A DNA stretch of 64,000 nucleotides, taken from the NCBI RefSeq assembly GCF_001412595.2, contig NZ_CP012640.2, positions 5,270,001 to 5,334,000 on the forward strand, read 5' to 3'. Positions 7,861 through 16,521 of this stretch are shown piece by piece. Position 1 is the stretch's first letter. Each line of letters opens with the position of its first letter. Under the pieces are notes generated by a model. That model made no database searches, was not told where the DNA came from, and saw only the letters and a program-made list of their open reading frames with translations. The translations under genes were made by a program, and so were the position numbers. This DNA comes from Massilia sp. WG5. Lineage in GTDB: Bacteria; Pseudomonadota; Gammaproteobacteria; Burkholderiales; Burkholderiaceae_D.

Positions 7861-8898
7861 TCAGTGCTTCTCTGCGAACGCCTTCTTCAGCCCATCCGCG
7901 GCGAACTGCTCGGCATCCCTGGCCTTCGGCACCACCGCGCCCATGCCGAAGAATTCATGGGTGACGCCGCTGTATTCCTTGTAGTCGACCTTGACGCCAT
8001 CCTTCTTCAGCTTGTCGGCATAGGCCTTGCCCTCGCCGAGCAGCGGGTCGATCTCGGCGGCGACGATGGTGGCGGGCGGCAGGTCCTTCAGCGAGCCGGC
8101 CTTCATCGGCAGGGCATAGGGGTTCTTCGGATCGCCGCCGTAGTACTTGAAGAACCAGGCCATCATCGCCTTGTTGAGCGGCTTGGCATTGGCGTTGCGC
8201 TGGTAGGAGGCGTTGTTCATGTCATTGTCGACCACCGGGTAGACCAGCAGCTGGTGCACCGGCATCTGCGCCTTCTTGTCGCGCGCCATCATCGACACCA
8301 CGGTGGCCAGGTTGCCGCCCGCGGATTCGCCCCCGACCGCCACGCGCATCGGGTCGCCGTTGAACTCCTTCGCGTGCTGGGTGGTCCAGATATAGGCCGC
8401 GAAGGCGTCGTTCGGCGCCGTCGGGAACTTGTGCTCGGGGGCCTGGCGGTAGTCGACCGCGACCATGATCGCCTTGGCCATCTTCGCCAGCGCGCGCGGC
8501 GAGGCCTCGTAGACCTTGGTGTCGGCGATCACGAAGCCGCCGCCGTGGTAGTAGACCATCACCGGGAACGGGCCCTTGCCCTCCGGCGTATAGATGTGCA
8601 CGGGGACGCTGCCGCCATCGACCGGTACCGTCATGTCCTTGACCGTGACGCCGGGTTCCGGCTCGCTGCTCTTCTTCTCGTCGGCCAGCACCTTCTTGAC
8701 CGCGTCGGCGGGCGTCGGCTGCTTGCGCGCCTCTTCCGGGGTCAGGTTCTCGATCGGTTTGCCGTTCAGCGACTTCAGTGCGTCCAGCACCTTTTGCATA
8801 TGCGGCTCGGCCTTTGGCGGCTGGGCGGCGTCCGCGGCGGCGGCCCAGTGACAGGCGAGGGCCGCGGCAAGCGCGGTCAGCGTCAGCGTCTTTTTCAT
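7861..8898 (-). CDS. Exported alpha/beta hydrolase (HSL-type esterase)
   Basis: A 345-residue protein with a signal peptide (MKKTLTLTALAAALACHWAAAADA). It has the hormone-sensitive-lipase family marks: oxyanion motif HGGGF, nucleophile elbow GESAGG, acid in the segment EIDPLLGEG and catalytic His in VTHEFF. It should hydrolyse short-chain esters in the periplasm or outside the cell. The start at 8898 follows a GAGAGAAC ribosome site; the upstream ATG at 8922 lacks one. The gene is single, divergent from the srkA-like gene, and closed by its own terminator. Confidence 0.9.
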   Translation of the reverse strand: MKKTLTLTALAAALACHWAAAADAAQPPKAEPHMQKVLDALKSLNGKPIENLTPEEARKQPTPADAVKKVLADEKKSSEPEPGVTVKDMTVPVDGGSVPVHIYTPEGKGPFPVMVYYHGGGFVIADTKVYEASPRALAKMAKAIMVAVDYRQAPEHKFPTAPNDAFAAYIWTTQHAKEFNGDPMRVAVGGESAGGNLATVVSMMARDKKAQMPVHQLLVYPVVDNDMNNASYQRNANAKPLNKAMMAWFFKYYGGDPKNPYALPMKAGSLKDLPPATIVAAEIDPLLGEGKAYADKLKKDGVKVDYKEYSGVTHEFFGMGAVVPKARDAEQFAADGLKKAFAEKH

Positions 8899-9147
8899 TG
8901 TCGTTCTCTCGATAGGCAGCATGTCGCGCGGTCGCGCTCAGGTGCTGAGCTGCCATCAGACCCTGTGCCGTGAGGCCGCTCGGTGCGGCCACACACCTAA
9001 GGCCGTCCTCTTCATCAAAATTGTAATATTTTCAGGAAAAAAATTCCTTGAACGCATGAATTTCAGCCATTCGCTCACCGATTTTCCCAAATTCGTCAAA
9101 AAAGAGCAGGGGTGCGCAGCCCCGTCGCGGGCCTATACAATGGCGGC

Positions 9148-10140
9148 ATGAATACTCCATCGGAATCCCATCCTTTCTCGCGCCTCGATCCACTGATGGT
9201 GCTGGACGCGCTCGACAGCGTCGGCCTGCACGGCGACGGCCGCCTGCTGGCGCTGAACAGTTATGAAAACCGGGTCTACCGCGTCGGCCGCGAGGAGGGC
9301 CAGCCGGTGGTGCTCAAGTTCTACCGCCCGGGGCGCTGGAGCGACGCCGCCATCCTCGAGGAACATGCCTTCACCCAGGAGCTCGCCGACGCCGAAGTGC
9401 CGGTGGTCCCGGCGCGCGAGATCGAAGGACGCACGCTGCACGAATTCGGCGGCTTCCGCTTCGCCGTCTTCCCCAGCCGCGGCGGGCGCGCGCCCGAGCT
9501 GTCCGATCCCAAGGTCCTCGAATGGATCGGCCGCTTCATCGGCCGCATCCACGCGGTCGGCGCCACCCGGGAATTCCTGGAACGTCCGGCGCTGAACCTC
9601 GACACCTTCGGCCACGAGCCGCGCGCCTGGCTGATCGGTCACGGCTTCATTCCGCACGAGCTGCTGACCGCCTACACCAGCGTGCTCGACCAGGCCCTGG
9701 ACGGCGTCGCGCGCTGCTTCGACCGGGCCGGCGCATTGCCGCTGCTGCGCCTGCACGGCGATTGCCACGCCGGCAACGTGCTGTGGACCGGCGACGGCCC
9801 GCACTTCGTCGACTTCGACGACAGCCGCATGGGCCCGGCCGTGCAGGATTTGTGGATGCTGCTGTCGGGCGAGCGCCAGGAGATGGTGCACCAGCTCGGC
9901 GACGTGCTGGCCGGCTACGAGGACTTCTGCGAGTTCGACCCGCGCCAGCTCTACCTCGTTGAAGCCCTGCGCACCCTGCGCCTGATCCATTATTCGGCCT
10001 GGCTGGCGATGCGCTGGGACGATCCGGCCTTTCCGGCCGCCTTCCCCTGGTTTAACACCCAGCGCTACTGGCAGGACCGCATTCTCGAGCTGCGCGAGCA
10101 GGTGGCGCTGATGGACGAGCCGCCGCTCTGGCCCGTGTAA
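9148..10140 (+). CDS. srkA: Stress response kinase A (YihE/SrkA-like Ser/Thr kinase)
   Basis: A 330-residue aminoglycoside-phosphotransferase-fold kinase. Recognisable are NSYENRVYRVG near the N terminus, the ATP-site Lys (PVVLKFYRPGRWS), the catalytic loop LHGDCHAGNVLW and the metal-binding VDFDDSRMGP. In Escherichia coli SrkA counters stress-induced death by restraining MazEF-linked signalling. The length equals the family norm. ATG 9148 starts the conserved part; the longer frame from 9112 has no support. The segment CCTATACAATGG just upstream could serve as a -10 element. Confidence 0.9.
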   Translation: MNTPSESHPFSRLDPLMVLDALDSVGLHGDGRLLALNSYENRVYRVGREEGQPVVLKFYRPGRWSDAAILEEHAFTQELADAEVPVVPAREIEGRTLHEFGGFRFAVFPSRGGRAPELSDPKVLEWIGRFIGRIHAVGATREFLERPALNLDTFGHEPRAWLIGHGFIPHELLTAYTSVLDQALDGVARCFDRAGALPLLRLHGDCHAGNVLWTGDGPHFVDFDDSRMGPAVQDLWMLLSGERQEMVHQLGDVLAGYEDFCEFDPRQLYLVEALRTLRLIHYSAWLAMRWDDPAFPAAFPWFNTQRYWQDRILELREQVALMDEPPLWPV

Positions 10141-10247
10141 TCCGGAGAATTGACCGGGATTCATGCCTCAGTTCGGCGTGCCGCGTTTTTCAGCTCTGGC
10201 GCATAATCAGCCTGAGCCCCAGTCCGTCCGCAGCCAGCGAGTAGCCC

Positions 10248-12566
10248 ATGACCGATCGCCCCGACCACCACGATGATGCCCACTTCACGATCGACCTGAC
10301 TTCCGCGTCCGGCGAGGATCCGGCGTCCGGCGCCGAGCCGCAGCGCGAACAGCTCGAAAAGCGCGCGATCAAGGAAGGTATCGCCCGGGTCGAGGCGGAA
10401 GCCAAGGCGGCGATGGCGGCCGAGAACCGCGCCCATGCCGAAGCCCGTGCACGCAGCCTGGCCGAGGAACGCGCCGCGATCGACGCCGAAGCGGCAGCCG
10501 CCGCGCTGGCCAATGTCCAGGCCTCGGAAGAGGCGATCGAAGCCAACCGCGACCGCATCGACACCCTGCGCGCCGCCGCCAGGGCCGCCGCCGAGCGCCT
10601 CGAGGCGATGCGCCAGGAAACCGCCGAGCTGCGCGCCCGAGTCGAAGCCGATACCCAGATCCGCCTGGCCGCCGAGGCGCGCGCCCGCGCCCAGGAGGAA
10701 GCCCGCCGCCGCGCCGAAGAACAGGCGAAAGCCGACGCCGAGATCGCCGAGCGGGCCGCACGCCAGGCCGAGGAGCTGGCGCAGCAGGCCGAACAGGCCC
10801 GCCTGCAGGCCGCCGAGCGGGTCGCCGCCGTGCACGCGGCGCGCGAGGAAGTCAGCCACAGCGCCGGCGCCGACGCGCGGGTCGCGATCCTCGCGCGCGA
10901 GCGCGAGCGCGCCGAAAAGGCCGCGCGCCTGACCGCCGAGAAGCTGGCCGAGGCCGAAGCCGAAGCCCTCGAACTGGCGCTGCAGCGCGAGCGCGCCGAC
11001 CAGGTCGCGCTGGCGTCGAGCTTCGCCCGCGCCGCCGCCGAGGCGAGGGCGCTGGAAGAAGCGCGCGCCCTGGCCCGCATCGAGCAGGAGCGCGAGGCGA
11101 TCGCCGTAGCCCAGGCCGAGTACGAACGCACCGCCGCCCAGTCGCTGCGCCTGCGCCTGCAGACCGAGAAGGAATTGCGCGACGCCGCCGTGCACCGCGA
11201 GCGCCAGGAAGAGATGGCCGTGGCCGCACTGGAAGCGCGGCGCGATGCCGAAGGCCGGATCCTGGCTGCGACCGAGGCCCGCATCGAGGCCGACCGCAAG
11301 CTGCGCGAGGTAGCGCTGGAGCGCGCCCAGGCCGAGGAAGCGGAAACCGCGCAAGTGCGGTCCCGGCTGGACGCCGAGCGCGCCGCCGCCGAGCAGGCGC
11401 GCAGGCGCGCCGAGGCCGAGCAGGAAGCGACGGAAGCGGCGGCCCTGGAAGCCGTACAGCACGAGCGCGAGCGCGCCCTGGCCGAAGAGCGTGCCGCCCT
11501 GGCGCGCTCTACGGCGGAGGCCCGTGCGGCCGAAAGCGCGGCCGAGCAGGCGCGCATCGCGCATGAAGCCGAGCAGGCGGAGCTGCAGCGCGAAGCGGTG
11601 CGCCTGGCCGCGCGCCGCGCCCAGGAAGCCGAGGCGCTGGCCGCCGCCGAGCGCGAACGGGTGCGCGTCGAGCAGGAAGCGCTGGCCGCACTGGATGCGC
11701 GCCAGGACGCCGAACGCGCACTGGCGGCCGCCGCCGAGGCGCGCATCGCCGCGGAACAGGAACAGGCGGCCTTGCTGCGCGCCCAGCTCGAAGCCGAACA
11801 GCGCGCGCTGTCGGCGCAGCAGGCCGCGCTGGAAGCCCAGCGCCAGGCGACGGCCGAAGCCGAACGCCAGGCCGCGCACGAGGAAGCGGCCGCCGCCGCG
11901 CAGCAGGCGCACCTGGAGCGCGCCGCCGAACTGGCGCGCGCCCAGGCCGGGCGCGCCGAACACGAACGCCGCCAGCAGCAGCTGGCCGAGGAATTGCTGG
12001 CCGCCGAACAGGCTGGCGCCGACGCCGCCCGCGAAACCCTGCTGCTGCTCGAACAGAAGCTGTCGGCCCAGCGCCAGCAGACGGCGGCCGACGCCCGCGC
12101 CAACGAGGCGGCCGCGGCGCGGCTGGCGTCCGAGCAGGGCGCCATCGAGGCCGCCGAGGCGCGCGCCAAGGCCGAGGAAGAAAAGGCGCAGCTGGCGAAG
12201 ACGCGCGAACTGGCGGAGCAGGCTGCGGCCCAGGCCGCACTCGACAAGCGCGACGCCCAGCGCATCCTGCTGGAGCGCGCCCAGCAGGCGGCCGACATGC
12301 AGCGGAAAACCCTGCAGGCAACCGAGGAAATGGCGGACGCCAAACGGCGCCTGATCGAACTCGAATCGGCGCGCCAGGAAGAGCAGGTGGCGGAACTGGG
12401 CCTGCTGCGCGAACGGATCGATGCGGCCCAGGCCGAGGCCAAGCAGCGCGCCGAATCGGCCGACCTGGCGCGCGAACTGCTGGGACGTTTTTCGCAGTTG
12501 CCCTCGGCGCAGCAGGCGGCCGCGCGTTTGTCCGACGTCGTCGCCAAGCAGCGCGGCGACAGCTGA
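10248..12566 (+). CDS. Large alanine-rich coiled-coil protein of unknown function
   Basis: A 772-residue protein. The first 40 residues or so are acidic and probably disordered (MTDRPDHHDDAHFTIDLTS). From there almost to the end the sequence is Ala/Glu/Arg/Gln-rich with few helix breakers, consistent with a very long coiled coil; a short non-repetitive tail follows (ARELLGRFSQLPSAQQAAA). No signal peptide, membrane segment or enzymatic motif is seen, so a cytoplasmic structural or scaffold role is possible but unproven. Codon third positions are overwhelmingly G or C in this frame. A long open frame on the opposite strand is a composition shadow. The gene stands between srkA and a minus-strand esterase. 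Confidence 0.8.
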   Translation: MTDRPDHHDDAHFTIDLTSASGEDPASGAEPQREQLEKRAIKEGIARVEAEAKAAMAAENRAHAEARARSLAEERAAIDAEAAAAALANVQASEEAIEANRDRIDTLRAAARAAAERLEAMRQETAELRARVEADTQIRLAAEARARAQEEARRRAEEQAKADAEIAERAARQAEELAQQAEQARLQAAERVAAVHAAREEVSHSAGADARVAILARERERAEKAARLTAEKLAEAEAEALELALQRERADQVALASSFARAAAEARALEEARALARIEQEREAIAVAQAEYERTAAQSLRLRLQTEKELRDAAVHRERQEEMAVAALEARRDAEGRILAATEARIEADRKLREVALERAQAEEAETAQVRSRLDAERAAAEQARRRAEAEQEATEAAALEAVQHERERALAEERAALARSTAEARAAESAAEQARIAHEAEQAELQREAVRLAARRAQEAEALAAAERERVRVEQEALAALDARQDAERALAAAAEARIAAEQEQAALLRAQLEAEQRALSAQQAALEAQRQATAEAERQAAHEEAAAAAQQAHLERAAELARAQAGRAEHERRQQQLAEELLAAEQAGADAARETLLLLEQKLSAQRQQTAADARANEAAAARLASEQGAIEAAEARAKAEEEKAQLAKTRELAEQAAAQAALDKRDAQRILLERAQQAADMQRKTLQATEEMADAKRRLIELESARQEEQVAELGLLRERIDAAQAEAKQRAESADLARELLGRFSQLPSAQQAAARLSDVVAKQRGDS

Positions 12567-12581
12567 ACCCGGGTCCGGGCG

Positions 12582-13556
12582 TCAATGCGCGCCCGTCGCC
12601 CTCTTATCCTTGAAGAAGTTCCACGCTTCTTCCGCCGTATCGACATCGTGGTTCATATTCCCCACGATCTTGCGCAGTATCCACGGCAATTCCTCGAGCT
12701 TGGATGAGCCCACGTGGCCGCCGCCGTCGATGCGCATGAACTGGACTTGCACCTGGGCCGGGTCCTTGCCCCAGACATAGCGCGTGGCCGAGGTCGGATC
12801 GGAGGATTGCAGGTGCGGCATGCGGAAGCGCATCGGTGTCTCCGGCAAGCCGGCCGCGCGGCGCCATACGGCCACCGATTCCTCGGCGCTGACGCCGCTG
12901 CCGCGGTCGCGCAGCAGCCAGTGTCCGACCTTGCCGCCGTTGTAGGGCGCGATCTCGTCGGCGGTGCCGTGCGAGACGAAGACCGAGATCGGGTGGTTCG
13001 GCGGCTTGCAGCGGCTCTGCATCGGCATCAGCGCGCCCTGCACGCCGATCGCCGCCAGCTTCGGCGCGAGTTCGATGCCGAGCCGGTACGCCATGCCGCC
13101 GCCGTTCGAGCTGCCGTACACGTAGATGCGCTCGGGATCGGCGCCGAGTTCGGACACCGCGGTATCGATCAGGGCGGCGATGAAGCCGACGTCATCGCTG
13201 GTGGCATTGCTGGCGGCGTCGAGCCGGCAATCGTTCCAGGCCTGCTTGCCGTCGCTGCCCTTGATGCCGTCCGGCGCGATCAGCATCACGCGCTCGCGCT
13301 CGGCGAGCCGGATCCAGTCCTGGGCCGTATAGGTGCCGAAAGAAGCGAGCCCGACCATGAAGGGGGCCGAGGCGCCATGGCCATGCAGCAGGATCACGGT
13401 GGGGCGCTTGCTGCGCGCCAGCCGGTCCGGCTCGACCACGAGGTAGTGGCGCCGCCCCTCGGGCCGCAGCAGCGTGTAGTCGACGATGGTGGACGCCTGC
13501 GCCGCGCCCAGCGCGCCGGCTGCCGCCAGCAGGATCCCCGCAAGCCGCCTTCTCAT
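12582..13556 (-). CDS. Secreted poly(3-hydroxybutyrate) depolymerase-like esterase
   Basis: A 324-residue protein with an N-terminal signal (MRRRLAGILLAAAGALGAAQA-S). The LpqC/PHB-depolymerase-type fold is indicated by the oxyanion segment LLHGHGAS, the nucleophile elbow YGSSNGGG, the acid segment GTADEIAPYN and a late His (GGGHVGSS). The substrate could be a polyester or a feruloyl-type ester. ATG 13556 is chosen because GGGTGG lies just upstream; an in-frame ATG at 13568 would add four residues. It is on the same strand as, and downstream of, a small membrane-anchored protein. Confidence 0.85.
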   Translation of the reverse strand: MRRRLAGILLAAAGALGAAQASTIVDYTLLRPEGRRHYLVVEPDRLARSKRPTVILLHGHGASAPFMVGLASFGTYTAQDWIRLAERERVMLIAPDGIKGSDGKQAWNDCRLDAASNATSDDVGFIAALIDTAVSELGADPERIYVYGSSNGGGMAYRLGIELAPKLAAIGVQGALMPMQSRCKPPNHPISVFVSHGTADEIAPYNGGKVGHWLLRDRGSGVSAEESVAVWRRAAGLPETPMRFRMPHLQSSDPTSATRYVWGKDPAQVQVQFMRIDGGGHVGSSKLEELPWILRKIVGNMNHDVDTAEEAWNFFKDKRATGAH

Positions 13557-13587
13557 AGTGCCACCCATTCAATTGTTTTAAGGATGA

Positions 13588-13995
13588 CTAGGGGCCGGGA
13601 TTCGGTGCGACCGGGTTGCTGCCGCCGACGGCGGCCTTCTCGACGAAATAGCTGGTCTCGCCGAAGCAGGTGGTCGGGATGCCGACGTGCTGGGAATAGC
13701 TGAGCTGGACGCGCTGGCCCATCGCAGCCTGCAGTTGCTTGACCACGTTTGGGTCGCGCACGGTGAAGGCGAAGCGCTCGGGAATGGCGCCCGGCATGCT
13801 CGACAGCAGAATCTCGCCTTCCCAGGTCTTGCACAGCCAGCCCTTGCGCGACAGTTTCTGCAGGTAGCCGGCGCGTTCGCCTTCCGAATACGACCAGTGC
13901 AGCACCACCGTGATGTACAGGGCAAACAGCACGATCGCCGCGACGATGACGGAGGCAAGGATGGCGCTGGCGCGCCGCGGGAAGGTCGAGGGCAT
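13588..13995 (-). CDS. Small membrane-anchored protein, unknown function
   Basis: A 135-residue protein with one N-terminal membrane helix (SAILASVIVAAIVLFALYITVVL) and a periplasmic domain that contains two Cys (KGWLCKTWEGEI and PTTCFGETS) and the segment FAFTVRDPNVVKQLQAAMGQRV. I do not recognise the family with certainty. The tail is Pro/Asn-rich. It lies 31 bp upstream of the PHB-depolymerase-like gene and 74 bp downstream of terD, all on the minus strand, so cotranscription with either is possible. Confidence 0.75.
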   Translation of the reverse strand: MPSTFPRRASAILASVIVAAIVLFALYITVVLHWSYSEGERAGYLQKLSRKGWLCKTWEGEILLSSMPGAIPERFAFTVRDPNVVKQLQAAMGQRVQLSYSQHVGIPTTCFGETSYFVEKAAVGGSNPVAPNPGP

Positions 13996-14069
13996 GGTGG
14001 ATGAGCGTTGAGTGAAGTCGCGCCCATTCTGCCGATGAGCGCGCGGATTGTCAAAAGCTCATGAACGCG

Positions 14070-14645
14070 TCAGACGTTGACACCGAAGGAACGCGCCAGC
14101 GGACCCAGGCCGCCGTTGTAGCCCTGGCCGACGGCGCGGAATTTCCACTCACTGCCGTAGCGGTAGAGTTCACCGAAGATCATCGCCGTCTCGGTCGAGC
14201 TGTCCTCGGACAGGTCGTAGCGTGCGATCTCGCGTTCGCCATCCGCGTTCAGGCAGCGGATGAAGGCGCGCCCCACCTGGCCGAAGTTCTGGCGGCGCTG
14301 GTCGGCCTCGTGGATGGTGACGGCGAAGGCGATCTTCTCGACCTCCGGCGGCACCCGGCCCAGCTCGACCAGCAGGCGCTCGTCGTCGCCTTCGCCCTGG
14401 CCGGTGCGGTTGTCGCCGGTGTGCTTGACCGAGCCGTCCGCGGACTGCAGGTTGTTGTAGAAGATGAAGTCGTTATCGCCGCGCACCTTGCCGTCGCCGC
14501 GCAGCAGGAAGGCGCTGCCGTCGAGGTCGAAGGTCGCGCCGTCGGATGCGCGCGGATCCCAGCCGAGGCCGATGATGACGCGCTTGAGGGTCGGGTCTTC
14601 CTTGGACAGGTTGACGTTGCCGCCTTTTTGCAGACTGATCGCCAT
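14070..14645 (-). CDS. terD: TerD-family tellurium resistance/stress protein
   Basis: A 191-residue protein, the normal TerD length. It begins [18 protein letters not shown] and contains the family segments [26 protein letters not shown], the acidic Ca2+-site region [10 protein letters not shown], and [20 protein letters not shown] near the end. TerD proteins bind calcium and act with TerC-type membrane proteins in tellurite, phage or envelope stress. An AAGGAAG ribosome site precedes the ATG. It is the second gene of an operon with the DUF475 membrane protein 23 bp upstream. No other ter gene is present here, so tellurite resistance itself is uncertain. Confidence 0.92.
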   Translation of the reverse strand: MAISLQKGGNVNLSKEDPTLKRVIIGLGWDPRASDGATFDLDGSAFLLRGDGKVRGDNDFIFYNNLQSADGSVKHTGDNRTGQGEGDDERLLVELGRVPPEVEKIAFAVTIHEADQRRQNFGQVGRAFIRCLNADGEREIARYDLSEDSSTETAMIFGELYRYGSEWKFRAVGQGYNGGLGPLARSFGVNV

Positions 14646-14668
14646 TGTTCTTCCTTTCGTAAAAAAAA

Positions 14669-15709
14669 TTAAGCTGCCGGCTTGAGCTCTTCGCGGCGCT
14701 TGTAGCGTATCGACGACCACAGCGACACCAGGATGAAGGCGATGCCGGACAGGCCGGTGAACCATTCGGGAATCTCGTACTGGACGCTGGCGAACATGAT
14801 CAGGGCCAGGATGCCGATCGCATAGTGGGCGCCGTGCTCGAGGTAGACGAATTCTTCCAGCGTGCCCTTGTGCACCAGGAACACGGTCAGGGAACGCACG
14901 AACATCGCGCCGATGGCCAGGCCCAGCATGATGATGACGACGTCGTTGGTGATGGCGAAGGCGCCGATCACGCCGTCGAAGCTGAACGAGGCGTCCAGGA
15001 CTTCGAGGTACAGGAAGCCGCCGATGCTGCCCTGCGAGATCAGCTTGCCGACCGCCGGATCCGATTCCTCTTCCTCGAGCAGGCCGCTGAGCCAGTCCAC
15101 GCCCACGTAGACGATCACGCCGACGATGCCGGCCACCAGCACCGACAGCTTGCGCTGCTCGGGCATCAGGCTCATGCAGCCGAACACGGCCAGCAGGGTC
15201 AGCAGGATGGCCAGGCCTTCGCTCCCGAACTGCCCGACCTTTTCTTCGATCCAGCCCAGCCAATGGAGTTCCTTCTCTTCGTCGAACAGGAAGTTGAGGA
15301 AGACCAGCAGCAGGAAGGCGCCGCCGAAGGCCGCCACCTCGGCGTGCTTCGACACCAGATTGCGCGCATACTCGTCCGGCGTGTTGATCGCCATGTGCCA
15401 GACGTCGATCAGGCCCAGCCCGGTGGCGATCGAAACGATCAGCAGCGGGAACACCAGGCGCATGCCGAACACGGCCACGACGATGCCGACCGTCAGGAAC
15501 AGCTTTTGCCAGAACGCGTTCCAGTTGCGCAGGACGGTCGCGTTGACGACCGCGTTGTCGAAGGAGAGCGAGACTTCAAGCACACCCAGCACTGCCGCGA
15601 TCCACAAGGCCTGGACCAGGCCGCCGGTGCCGCCGTGGCTGAAGCCCCACCAGGCGGCAAGGCCCAGCAGGACGATCGTCACCACGAAGGACAGCTTGAA
15701 ATATTGCAT
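14669..15709 (-). CDS. DUF475/TerC-like integral membrane protein
   Basis: A 346-residue polytopic membrane protein of the DUF475 family, related to TerC. Acidic, membrane-embedded motifs are visible: [20 protein letters not shown] near the N terminus and [22 protein letters not shown] in the second half, an internal repeat typical of TerC-type proteins that may bind metal ions. The start at 15709 follows GGAGAAG; the longer frame to 15805 runs into the promoter region. It forms an operon with terD and is divergent from a PAP2-like gene. Confidence 0.9.
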   Translation of the reverse strand: MQYFKLSFVVTIVLLGLAAWWGFSHGGTGGLVQALWIAAVLGVLEVSLSFDNAVVNATVLRNWNAFWQKLFLTVGIVVAVFGMRLVFPLLIVSIATGLGLIDVWHMAINTPDEYARNLVSKHAEVAAFGGAFLLLVFLNFLFDEEKELHWLGWIEEKVGQFGSEGLAILLTLLAVFGCMSLMPEQRKLSVLVAGIVGVIVYVGVDWLSGLLEEEESDPAVGKLISQGSIGGFLYLEVLDASFSFDGVIGAFAITNDVVIIMLGLAIGAMFVRSLTVFLVHKGTLEEFVYLEHGAHYAIGILALIMFASVQYEIPEWFTGLSGIAFILVSLWSSIRYKRREELKPAA

Positions 15710-15833
15710 CGACTTCTCCGTTGTCTGATAAACCACACTGGACAGCATATTACTGGTTTCTGGCTGTGGCGGGCGCATCGCTTCTGCGATAATGCTGGCC
15801 GGCATTACTTTGTACTAACACATCGGAACTCAC

Positions 15834-16253
15834 ATGGACTTCACTTATCTGCTGACCCCGCTGCTGACCTGGCTGGTGGTCGGACCGATCAAATTCCTGA
15901 TCAATAGTGCGCGCCAGCGGCGCTGGGCCTTCAACCTGGTCGGCAATGGCGGCTTCCCGAGCAACCACAGCGCCACCGTGACCAGCATGGCGACCCTGAT
16001 CGCCCTGCGCGAAGGCATCGGCCATCCGGCCTTCGGCGTGGCCGTGACGCTGTGCTTCATCGTGATGATCGACGCCAACAGCCTGCGCCAGCACGTCGGC
16101 CGCCAGGCCGCTGCCATCAACCGCCTGGGCGCCGGCGCGGCCGATCACCGTCCGCTGCGCGAGCGCATGGGGCACACGCTGGTCGAGATCGGCGGCGGGA
16201 TCGTGACGGGTATCCTGATGGGTAACCTGGTGTATCACCTGTTCGTGAAGTAA
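15834..16253 (+). CDS. Divergent PAP2-family protein (DUF212, YuiD-like)
   Basis: A 139-residue membrane protein. The acid-phosphatase/vanadium-haloperoxidase-like signature is PSNHSATVTSMA, followed by MIDANSLRQHVGRQAAAIN and RMGHTLVEIGGG. Members may be lipid-linked phosphatases, but the activity is not established. Four hydrophobic segments are predicted. The length matches the family. Its start is about 125 bp from the divergent DUF475-terD operon. Confidence 0.88.
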   Translation: MDFTYLLTPLLTWLVVGPIKFLINSARQRRWAFNLVGNGGFPSNHSATVTSMATLIALREGIGHPAFGVAVTLCFIVMIDANSLRQHVGRQAAAINRLGAGAADHRPLRERMGHTLVEIGGGIVTGILMGNLVYHLFVK

Positions 16254-16273
16254 AACGCAAGAGCGACCCGGGT

Positions 16274-16289
16274 CCCCGCCAGCGCGGGG
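16274..16289. repeat. Dispersed CCCCGC-GCGGGG palindrome, copy 1
   Basis: Arms CCCCGC (16274-16279) and GCGGGG (16284-16289) enclose a 4-nt loop, just after the PAP2-like gene. The same core with a 4-nt loop is found at 43186-43213 and 48592-48609. It could fold as a weak terminator but has no T run. Confidence 0.6.
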
Positions 16290-16352
16290 CCGACGTTTGC
16301 GCCTGCGCGTGGACCCTGTCCGCCACTGTCCGTCCACTGTCCATTTCCGGAC

Positions 16353-16412
16353 GCATTTCATCTCCATCAACTGCAGTTCATCCCCGAAAAACGCAGTTCA
16401 TCCCTCGAAAAC
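16353..16412 (+). repeat. Three 20-bp tandem direct repeats upstream of the RND operon
   Basis: Three consecutive units start at 16353, 16373 and 16393, each exactly 20 bp apart. Units 2 and 3 share GCAGTTCATCCC followed by CGAAAA; unit 1 is a diverged copy, GCATTTCATCTCC. The array ends about 110 bp before the efflux adaptor ATG. A period of 20 bp, about two helical turns, is what tandem binding sites of a dimeric or LytTR-type regulator look like. The regulatory role is inferred. Confidence 0.6.
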
Positions 16413-16521
16413 CACGCTCTGCCTATCCTCGATTGACTGGGCTGGCGGCCTCATTGATACTGCGCGCTGGTTTTTACTATTCCTATACTTACAAATAACG
16501 AGTCCACCGGGAGATCCACGA

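Noticed and set aside
8899-9147. Possible small RNA or gene in the AT-rich gap between the esterase and srkA
   Set aside because: Only short A/T tracts and weak dyads are present, and no reading frame with a ribosome site; the gap is adequate for two divergent promoters.
10190-12646. An 818-residue open frame opposite the coiled-coil gene
   Set aside because: Its product is Ser/Ala/Arg-rich without any domain, and it is what GCC/GAG/CGC-rich codons yield when read on the other strand. The + strand frame has the clearer start, acidic head and coiled-coil pattern.
14070-15709. A full tellurite-resistance (ter) island
   Set aside because: Only terD and a DUF475/TerC-like gene are present; terZABE and the associated genes are missing, so no resistance island is claimed.
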